DNA of 64,000 nucleotides from Oscheius dolichura (taxonomy: Eukaryota > Nematoda > Chromadorea > Rhabditida > Rhabditidae). The DNA is taken from positions 9,052,001-9,116,000 of the forward strand of contig OW051495.1 in the NCBI GenBank assembly GCA_932521035.1, given 5' to 3'. The first letter of the stretch is position 1, and every line of letters begins with the position of its first letter. The translations under genes were made by a program, and so were the position numbers. The notes beneath the pieces were generated by a model. The model worked only from the letters and a program-made list of their open reading frames with translations, had not been told where the DNA came from and did not search any database. Of this stretch, positions 56,404-64,000 are shown in pieces.

Positions 56404-57206
56404 ATGCTCAAGACTCTTCTTCTCGTCGCGGCTTCCAGCCTCGTGGTTCTTGGATACGACTGTCCTCCGGGCACTTTGGTCGGCTCTAATGGACAGTAAG
56501 TCGTTTTTTTTCTGGATTTCCTTTTAATTATTTCTACTTTTCAGGTGCTACTATGCCTCGAGGCAGCAGCAAACTTGGGTTAATGCCACTACCGAATGCA
56601 ATTCGATGGGAGGGCAACTCGCTCTGCCAAGAAACGCCTTCGACAATTCCATCCTCACCACTGTTCTACGAAGTAAGAATTGCCAATTTTCCATAATGTA
56701 TATCCCCTGTTTTAGCCACAAACATCGTGATCACTTGGCTAGGAACCTACAGCGACATGGGCGGAGTGTGGTACGACCAGAGAGGATTCCGCCTGAACTA
56801 CACCAACTGGGAAGGCGGCCAACCCGAGCAGAGCAACACCTATGGCATCCTCGTATCCACCGGCGGTTGGAGGACCTTCCAGAAGGGAGGATACAGTGAC
56901 TTCGTCTGCCAGATCCTCTCCAGCATTGCTCCTACCGCCTATCCTGGAAACAGTACTGTCTACCCTACTTACTATCCCGGAAATGGAACTGTCTATCCTA
57001 CCGTATACCCTGGAAACAGCACTGCCTACCCAACGGTATTCCCTGGAAATGGCACTGCCTTCCCTGGAAATGGAACCGCCTATCCTACTATGTTCCCCGG
57101 AAACGGAACCAACTACACCCCTCTGCCGAATGGAACCAATCCCGATCCTTACAACATGACGGCCATCTTCCAGCAACTGTCTCTGCTCCTTTTAAAGAAG
57201 AACTAA
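56404..57206 (+). CDS. C-type lectin with N-glycosylated PGN repeat tail
   Basis: Exons 56404-56495, 56545-56672 and 56716-57206. Leader MLKTLLLVAASSLVVLG, short CPPG segment, one C-type lectin-like domain (CYYASRQQQTWVNATTEC, GGQLALPRNAFDN, WLGTYSD, NWEGGQPEQSN, DFVCQ), then a C-terminal tail of about six units Y/F-PGN-(S/G)-T-x-YPT. Each unit carries an N-x-T sequon, so the tail is likely heavily N-glycosylated. The last residues are basic (LLKKN). The second-to-last conserved Cys of the domain is missing. Confidence 0.87.
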
Positions 57207-57601
57207 TTTGGTCATTCAATAAATCGCTTCTGTTAGTCATGTGTACCATGTTTTATCTTATGAAAAGAAAGGGGAGTGTCCTCCGCCACACCATACGAAA
57301 GCAAGGAATGCAGTACCCTGGTTTACTGAAAAAACAACGGCCACAATGACATTACGCAGTGCTCTTCTTGTTTCCAGAGAACCCTTCCGTCACTGGTTTG
57401 CAGGAAAGAAGCTGTGTACTGATGGCACACCATTTTACAGTAAAATCCAAGAGAGAAACGTTGGCACAAATCTACGTACGCTTCTACTATCTCTTTTTCT
57501 GACCTGGCCACAATCAGAGACTCTCTGAAGTGGAAACTATCCAATAGAACACTTTGAAAATAGCAATAATTTATTATGTACAAAAAAAAGCAAATAAAAA
57601 A

Positions 57602-58494
57602 TTAGACGTGAACACGGTTAGATCTCAAAAATGACTTTGCACTTCCTGGAGTTATTTGACAAACGTAGGTGCCGACAACTTCACATCGACAAGAGGTCCA
57701 AATCCCGCTGTTTTCGATCCCAGCACAGGTGTTGTCTTCTTTCGGTTCATTCGGTCCCCATCGAGTGTAGTTCAGTCCGGCTCCCTGATCGTCAACCCAG
57801 TCTTCTGAAGGGTTTCTGACAATTCCTAGCCAAGATTTATAGAGATACAGCTCTAAAAATGAGGATTATCATCAGTGGGCGGAATTGTGTATACCTTTCA
57901 AGACATCGGCTATGAAATTGTTCTTCTCGAGGTCCTTTGTCACGGGGAGAACGCCATTCATGGATTTACAGTTGTTGGCAGCGTCTTCCCAACTTTTACT
58001 GGCATTTGAACGGTAGTAGCATCTGAAAGTTGCTGTATGCATCAAGGGAATATCAGGCGGGTTGTGACGTCTCCAAAAAGCCATCTAACAGTTCAGACAC
58101 ACAGTAGTTACTGTCATCCGGTTGTATGGGACGCTGTTTGCAGCGGGATGACTAATAGACGGAAGAGACGGTTCACAGCAGACAGCTGATAAGAACAGCA
58201 AGTCCAAAATAACGGAAAACGGTCGTACAAATCAGCGTTCTCTCAAATGGAAAGCTCCTTGAAAACATTTTTGCCATAAAAAACAACAACATATGTTCAG
58301 TGAGTCTTTGAGAACGCCAGTGGAGCATTTTGACCTGTTTGGTGAACAAAATCCGGAGGGAAAGTAACTTACAATCCATTATGAGCGACGTAGGTCCCAG
58401 CTGGACAATCAATTGAAGAAACCAGCGCAACTGAGGCCAAAAGCAGGATGAAGAAGGAGTTCAGCATGGAAGAGACGGCAGAGGAGGAAAACAT
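57602..58494 (-). CDS. Secreted single-domain C-type lectin
   Basis: Minus-strand gene: exon 1 58494-58373 (leader ending LLASVALVSS, then IDCPAGTYVAHNG), exon 2 from 58022 to 57895 (CYYRSNASKSWEDAANNCKSMNGVLP), exon 3 57852-57602 (WLGIVRNPSEDW, YTRWGPNEPKED, CAGIE, WTSCRCEVVGTYVCQ, TAA at 57602-57604). An EPK appears where EPN is usual. Same exon layout as the lectins at 35029 and 56404, and convergent with the latter. Intron 1 is about 350 bp. Confidence 0.87.
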
Positions 58495-59300
58495 GTTGAT
58501 GACGGGACGGAGGAAGCAGCACTTTTAAACATATGTCTTATCTTAAACCTCCGACCCCTTTATGACGTTGATCTCATGGTCACTGGTGGGGAAGATGGAG
58601 AAAATAAAAACAATGGAAAAGCCCAGCAGCGAGATAGCTTAAAGGAACTCTGAGGGATCCGGGGAGCATACTGTAGATTTTTGCGGGCTTTCTCAAAGCG
58701 TTTCGTTATGTTTTTTTTCCGTTGATTTCAATATGACAACAATTTGTTATGGTTAATTAATATAAATCACATCAAAAAATTTCCAAAAAAAATACCAAAA
58801 CAGGGCCAAAAACGCAGGCGCGTTCAAAGTTCAAGGCGAAAGGACGTTTGTGAGCGCAGTCGTGGCGGGACCCTTGCGCTCAAGCCGAGATCCCTCAGTT
58901 CCTTTAATGGGCAGCAGGAAAACAAACGGAGTCATGGAGCGATAATAATGGACTTATTCTAAAAACAGACAGTTTATTTTTGAGAGGGGAAACGGTAAAG
59001 ATGATGGGATGGATCCTTGGCCAGAGGAATCAACAACGTTCGGGGAAAACAGTTCGACTGGTAATGAGAGAGGGCAGTCATTGTTTGGCGGTGTCGAAGA
59101 GAACAGCAAGGGCAGAAACCGACCTGTGGGAGGTTCAATTCCTGCATTATCCTTGTATTTTTAAAGACGAGTTATACAAATAACGAAGCGTTAATCAGAC
59201 CGAGAGAATCAGGACGAGGCGTTCGCTTCGCTTTTCTAGTCGCAAGCTGAGAGCCGCTCCAGTCCAATCACTTCATCCCAAGCTCGTATTATCCAACCAG
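58495..59300. other. Intergenic carrying a MITE
   Basis: Upstream of lectin (-) and of the first F-box-like gene (+). Parts flanking the MITE (58580-58638 and 58908-58985) are duplicated at 61736-61870. Confidence 0.6.
58639..58907. mobile_element. MITE with AAGGAACT..GAGGGATC inverted termini
   Basis: About 269 bp bounded by TTAAAGGAACTCTGAGGGAT and its near complement ATCCCTCAGTTCCTTTAA, with a TTA/TA target duplication. No coding capacity. The duplicated flank at about 61780 lacks the element (empty site GACAGCGTAATGGGC). Confidence 0.85.
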
Positions 59301-60370
59301 ATGTCCGACTTTCAACTAAATACATTAATTCGCACCATGTTGGAAAAAGTCATTACAAAGGTTGTTTCTTCTCTTTTATTTTGCAATAAACAGTATTTCA
59401 GATGGAGGCAGGAAGTTATTTCCGCTTGCAGCAGACATGCCGCGGTGTGTACGACTTCATTCGAACGAGCCGGAATATTTCTGTCCATTTACCTGGAAAA
59501 TATTACCTGGCATTCAAACTGGACACGAGATCTTGGCAGTTCGGATCAGCTGAAGGCCCAGGTGAAGGCAGAATGGACGAAGAGACGCTGTATGGCACTC
59601 GACTGGAAGAGCTTCGTCTGTGTGGTCAGTTTATATATTGCGAGGAGTAAAACATATGCTTTTAGCTGGTTTAAATATAGAGAGATTCGACAACTTTTCC
59701 GATATTCTAAAGAAAAATCGAATAACCTGCTCGTCTATGCGCACAAACTACCGATTTTGGACTAGCGAACAGTTTGCGACTTTGCTAAACATTCTTAAAG
59801 CAAAAGAATTATGCTGTATAAATGTTATAACTAAATTTGAGGCCCTTTTTCATTCCAAAACTTTGGTAAGTTGCCACTGTTGACTATGGTTTTGCTTTTA
59901 GAACGCTGTAGACATTAATCTGGGTCCGAATGATCTAGCCCTCGGAACAACACGTCTCCTATCCCGATTTGAGGAAGTAAGCATTGGTGTGCCGCTGAAA
60001 CTGCAGGATAGTTATTTTCCTGTGTTGCGAACGATATTACGGGTAAGAAATGGTAGAAAAGATAGTTATCCTTGTTTTTGTCCAGATTCTTCGGTCTAAC
60101 TCCTTCCGAAATAATCGGAAGTCGTCTTTCCTCATTTATGGATCAGACAATGGAATTACTGTGGCTCAACTAAAGCAACAGTTTCCTGATTTGAACTGGA
60201 TAGAAGGAAGGAACGATACAGCAGTCGCTGAGATTCTCCTACCCAAAGGAAGGTCTTACTGTACTATTCAAGTGTACGAAGGAGACTTTGCCGAATTAAT
60301 ATATGAGAAGTACAATAACATAGACGAGGATTTGTCTATTGAATTTGCTAATTTGTTTTGTGAACAATAA
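59301..60370 (+). CDS. F-box-like tandem family, member 1
   Basis: Short first exon (MSDFQLNTLIRTMLEKVITK), then SYFRLQQTCRGVYDFIRTSR, which together look like a nematode F-box (LPxxxLxxVI...SxxxxRxTCR). Later exons carry a Leu-rich region with IxxFxxFSDILKKNRITCSS, a WTSEQFATLLNILKAKEL segment and a C-terminal ILRSNSF block. No signal or membrane segment, so probably cytosolic. F-box proteins act as substrate adaptors of SCF ubiquitin ligases; that role is inferred from the N-terminal motif only. TAA at 60368-60370 overlaps AATAAA. Confidence 0.65.
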
Positions 60371-60556
60371 AACTTCTATGCTAACTGTTACTTTAGAAAT
60401 TGGGCCATCCTTTAGTTGTCGGCAATTCGGTTTGTTTCCCTGTGACCACTTCATTCATAGAATTGTGTAGCCTATCGAATAAAGGCAGTTTGCGTAGGTT
60501 TTTGCTTGAACAGTTCGCTTTGCTCCCTTAATTCATTGACCGTCTCATCTTCGGAG

Positions 60557-61628
60557 ATGGCAGTTTTCATATTAAATCAGTTGCCGCCTACTTCTCTGGA
60601 ACAGGTCATCACAAAGGTTTGTTTTCTCGTATAGTTCTTATAAAAATATTTTAGTTCGATGAAAAAAGTTATTTCCGCTTCCACCAGACATGCCGTGGTA
60701 TTTATGAGTTTGTGCGGACGATCAAGAAGATTCATGTCTATTTGAGTGGAGTATGTAATCTGAAGATGAGCAGTGGCGGTTTATCTTGTTGGCATAATTT
60801 CTGCGCAACTCGGGGTAATTTGGAAATCGATATAAAAACGGCCTATGGAACTCAAGCGGACTACATTTGCATAGATGCAAAAACTAGTCAGTGTTTTATA
60901 TTTCCTCTTCTATAATACACTTTCAGTTGATGCAACGGTGTTTGAAGCTGTCTCTGATATTTTGAGAATAAATCGAATAACATGCGTGACTCTTGAGATG
61001 GGCGGTTCGCTTTGGACGACAGGGCAGTATATGTCCATTTTAACGTTCTCAAACCGTTAGAATTGTTTGCAAATCCAAGAATTGATGCATTAGAGGCACT
61101 TTATTCTTCAAAAACGCTGGTATTCTTCTGTGTTTATTCCATATTTTTTTTTGGCATTTTAGCTAAGAGTGTACCTTCATTTGTCCCCGGAGGCTGCATG
61201 GATCTCCATGGCAGACCTTCTTTCCAGATTTGAGGAAGTGAAAGTATCTGTACAGATGGACACAGAACCGCTTACGTTACTCAGGAAAATTTTAAAGGTA
61301 AGAAAGAGAACGACTGTGAGATTTCTTTTTCCAGATTCTGCGTTCTAAACATTTTCCGCAGCTACGAGGATATATTTTCGAGCTTGGCGGTGCGTCAAAT
61401 ATCTTTTCTGTAAGAGAGCTAATGGATTAATTTCGCGAATTGGAGCGGAGATCAGAAGGAAAACGTCCGAGGAACAACGTCTCAGCTGGATTTCAACTTG
61501 GGCCTAGTCTTCCTTATTGTAATGTCGTCATGTATAGTAATAATTTTCTAGAAGTAAAAAGCTATGAGCCAGATTCTGATATGACTGATTATTCCGTTGA
61601 TTTTGCTATATTATTTGGTGAACAATAA
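60557..61628 (+). pseudogene. F-box-like tandem family, member 2 (disabled)
   Basis: First exon MAVFILNQLPPTSLEQVITK gives the clearest F-box start of the array; second exon FDEKSYFRFHQTCRGIYEFVR. Two disabling changes relative to its neighbours: a one-base loss near 61042 shifts frame between GQYMSI and NVLKPLEL, and an in-frame TAA at about 61427-61429 splits ELMD from FRELERR. The rest, including the final FGEQ and stop at 61628, remains recognisable, so decay is recent or due to base errors. Confidence 0.7.
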
Positions 61629-61699
61629 ATCGTTTCCTTTGTAATCTACTACAAATTTTTAAAAGCTGTCGAAAAATATTTCATCCAGCTCGTAACTCT

Positions 61700-61880
61700 T
61701 CGGAAGCATGGCAGTTTTCCCATTAGATCAGTTGCTGGACAGAAAGAAATAAAAAGAATGGAAAAGCCCCGCAGCGAGACAGCGTAATGGGCAACAGGGA
61801 AACAAATCGATCCATGGAGCGGTGATAATGAATTTATTCTAAAAGCAGACAGCTTATTTTTGGGGTAGGAATTAGTACCA
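61700..61880. repeat. Duplication junction: F-box 5' stub joined to copied spacer
   Basis: ATGGCAGTTTTCCCATTAGA at 61710 repeats the first exon of member 2 and breaks off after about 30 bp. Beyond about 61736 the sequence matches 58590-58985 without the MITE. This marks the seam of a tandem duplication. Confidence 0.7.
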
Positions 61881-62026
61881 TCCCCTTCAGCTATTCCACT
61901 GCATCCTCCCCCTACGTATTACTCTAACTAAAGCGAACATCTCGTACAGTTTCGCTTCTTTAATCGTTCTGCTATTACTACATTTCGCTTCTTGTTGTCT
62001 GTTCAGACATCTTCTTCTCCAACCGC

Positions 62027-63062
62027 ATGGATACCTTTCAATTAAGCCGTTTGAATTCCATCCTTTTGGCCAAAGTCATTACAAAGGTTCTGCAACTCTC
62101 ATCTTTTTTGACCATATGGTTTCCAGCTTACATCCAAAAGTTACTTCCGGCTACAACAGGCATGCCGATGGATCAAGGACTTCATTCGAAAAAGCCGTAA
62201 TATTTCCGTCCAGTTGGAGCTACGGCCAAAACGCCCTCATATCTACCAAAATATCATAGAATTTGACGAAGTAGCGTTCAGTCTCAAGATCATCATTGAT
62301 GCCTCTAACTATTCCCATTACTCCGATGTTGACAGCTTTTATGGTATCCGTTTTGCCGTACTTTACGTGTCTGGTTAGTTGGCTAGCATTCGTTTTCCTC
62401 CATAGCATACTTCTAGACGCAATTGGACCGTTTGAGGATCTCACTGACCTTTTGAAGGAGAATAGAATAACGTGTAGTTTCCTTGTGATGATCTCTTGCC
62501 CTTGGTCTACAGAGCAATGTGCGGCATTGTTTAAAACTCTAAATCCTGTACAGTTTTATGTGGTGGACACACTGACCAATTACGAGGCTCTTTTCCAAGC
62601 AAAAGTCCTGACCGAAATTGAAATGACAATGAACCCAGATGACTTAATGAAGGCTGCAGAAAAGCTTTTCACTACATTTGAGGTGTTGAAAATTGATATA
62701 ATAAACACATCAGAGCTGATTTGCTCTATGTCCATCCTGCTAGAGGTCAGCTTTCTTAAGCGGTAATTCAACAGGTTTAGGTTTTACGTTCTAATCCACT
62801 GCCAAATCTCCGAGAATTGCAAATATCATTCGGGAGCTACGGCGGCTTCGTTATTGATGAAGTAAAGAAGCATTTTCATTCTTTAAACTGGTCGACTCGA
62901 ATGGAACCCGGCAGAGTACTCTACTCTCCGATATATGCAAATATAGACGGACTACAGCCTGGAGCATCCGGCAACATCAGCATCGCCGTAACGGGACCGT
63001 GTTCCTTCGGTGTTAAAATTGATTATACCAAGGAGAGAGCCGTCTTGCCCATTCAACTTTGA
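62027..63062 (+). CDS. F-box-like tandem family, member 3
   Basis: MDTFQLSRLNSILLAKVITK, then LTSKSYFRLQQACRWIKDFIRKSR; next DAIGPFEDLTDLLKENRITC, WSTEQCAALFKTLN, then VLRSNPLPNLRELQISFGSY and a C-terminal half ending PIQL, TGA at 63060-63062. All junctions are in phase. The exon corresponding to the third and fourth exons of member 1 is continuous here (an intron lost or never gained). Intact and probably expressed. Confidence 0.65.
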
Positions 63063-63787
63063 GGTGTTAAACTGTATTGTTATTAATAAATTATCTACAA
63101 ACGCTTTCTCCCTTTCTGTAACTCATTCCGGGAATACGTAATGCGTATTGACCCTGACGCGAACGCATTGCGAGTCATCCGGTCAGCTTTTCTCATCTTC
63201 GACAGGATGACCGGTCTTCCTCTGCTTCAACTCATTCCAGATAATTTGGAAAACGTTTAATCACGAACGGGCTTTAAAAGGCACAAGATTAAAATCCCTA
63301 GTATTATACGACGCCTTTTTCGTTTGTTGATCCATTTTGATGGAAATAAAGATTTTTTTTTGAAATTCTCTCACACAAGATAGAGCGAGAAATAGGTGCT
63401 AGACACCCTTCAAGAAACGAGTTGTTATACAGAAAAAGAATCTCTGTATCAATCCCTTCAAGAAGGCACTACAAAGAACCAAACATGACCAAACCTGAAA
63501 GTTGGAAGGACGAAACTTTGATATTTTCTTCGTTGAACGAGTAACTTTGCAGATTGGTTAATAAATCTTCCCCTGTGTTGATTTTTCCACAAACAAACGG
63601 ACAACCCTTGATCACCTTCGACCTGGGGTCACTCCGTTCATTGCCTTGATAAAAGTGCACGTCTATCTGTCTACTCGAAGATCATTCCCCCCTCCGTCGT
63701 GCAAGTGCTTGCCTGCCCTTCCAGTTCATTGACCCCCTGCACTTTGGCTACTGGGACTGATCCGTCCACACTCTGTTCTTTGCCAGC
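63063..63787. other. Intergenic
   Basis: AATAAA at about 63086. A short inverted repeat (CATCCGGTCA / TGACCGG) lies near 63177-63212. No genes seen. Confidence 0.4.
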
Positions 63788-64000
63788 ATGGCTGGTTTCT
63801 CTCTCTTGTCTCTTACTCCTCTTCACCTTGAAAAAGTTATCAATAAGGTTTCCCCCCTTCTTTATTCTTCTTTATAGGGAAATTTTCCAGATCCAAGAGA
63901 AAAGTTATTTCCGTCTGCAGCAGACATGCCGCGATGTGAAAGAGTTCATTCGAACCAGCCGGCGCATTTCTATAAACCTGGATGGGCGCTTTGACCTAGT
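63788..64000 (+). CDS. F-box-like tandem family, member 4 (cut by window end)
   Basis: MAGFSLLSLTPLHLEKVINK in exon 1, intron, then IQEKSYFRLQQTCRDVKEFI and RTSRRISINLDGRF up to the end of the window. Same arrangement as members 1-3; the rest is outside. Confidence 0.65.

Noticed and set aside
1..64000. CRISPR arrays, bacterial operons, prophage, ribosomal RNA genes
   Set aside because: None seen; the window is clearly eukaryotic, with spliceosomal introns throughout.

Overview
This window is a gene-dense piece of a free-living-type nematode genome (rhabditid or diplogastrid grade). The evidence is the gene families read directly: a major sperm protein, a cuticle collagen with a nematode N-terminal domain, SRE- and SRH-like 7TM chemoreceptors, supplementary nuclear hormone receptors, a UDP-glucuronosyltransferase, GT14 glycosyltransferases, transthyretin-like and C-type-lectin genes, and an F-box-like tandem array. 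Introns are mostly 40-60 bp with GT...TTTCAG borders, and AATAAA often lies just past the stop. Exon models were assembled by eye from splice signals, phase and family conservation; no search was run.

Layout. 1.8-4.4 kb: MFSD8/CLN7-like transporter (+). 5.1-6.25 kb: unknown intracellular protein (-). 6.8-14.1 kb: two GT14 glycosyltransferase paralogues, head to head. 14.1-19.2 kb: gene-poor. 19.2-21.5 kb: UGT (+) with two frame lesions. 21.5-22.3 kb: 4-TM protein (-). 22.5-24.9 kb: divergent Cys-loop receptor (-). 26-27 kb: secreted Thr-rich protein (+). 27.2-28.8 kb: MSP gene (-) interrupted by about 830 bp. 28.9-31.7 kb: minisatellite, an uncertain gene, and an SRE-like receptor (-). 32.1-33.3 kb: transthyretin-like genes (-). 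33.7-34.8 kb: collagen. 35.0-35.5 kb: C-type lectin. 35.9-39.5 kb: two tandem nuclear receptors. 40.9-44.1 kb: SMYD-type SET/MYND protein with a C-terminal membrane anchor. 44.2-46.9 kb: an SRH-like fragment and a full SRH-like receptor.

39.6-55.9 kb is the most unusual part. Four small secreted Cys-rich genes alternate in strand (A-, B+, C-, D+) as two head-to-head pairs, and the whole four-gene block is present twice (46,999-50,758 and 51,360-55,475). A third, decayed C/D pair lies at 39.6-40.2 kb. The D genes encode an apparent chimera of two Cys-rich domains, a C-type lectin domain and a galectin-like domain. The two D copies are almost identical over about 1.47 kb but clearly diverged upstream, as expected from gene conversion. 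A 438-bp inverted-repeat element with tRNA-like Pol III boxes lies between the blocks.

56.4-58.5 kb: two further C-type lectins. 59.3-64.0 kb: four tandem F-box-like genes, the second a pseudogene, the fourth cut by the window end. A MITE upstream of the first has an empty-site counterpart upstream of the third. The right half thus looks like a fast-evolving environmental-response region (secreted lectins, Cys-rich effectors, chemoreceptors, nuclear receptors, F-box proteins). A role in defence or microbe recognition is inference, not shown by the sequence.
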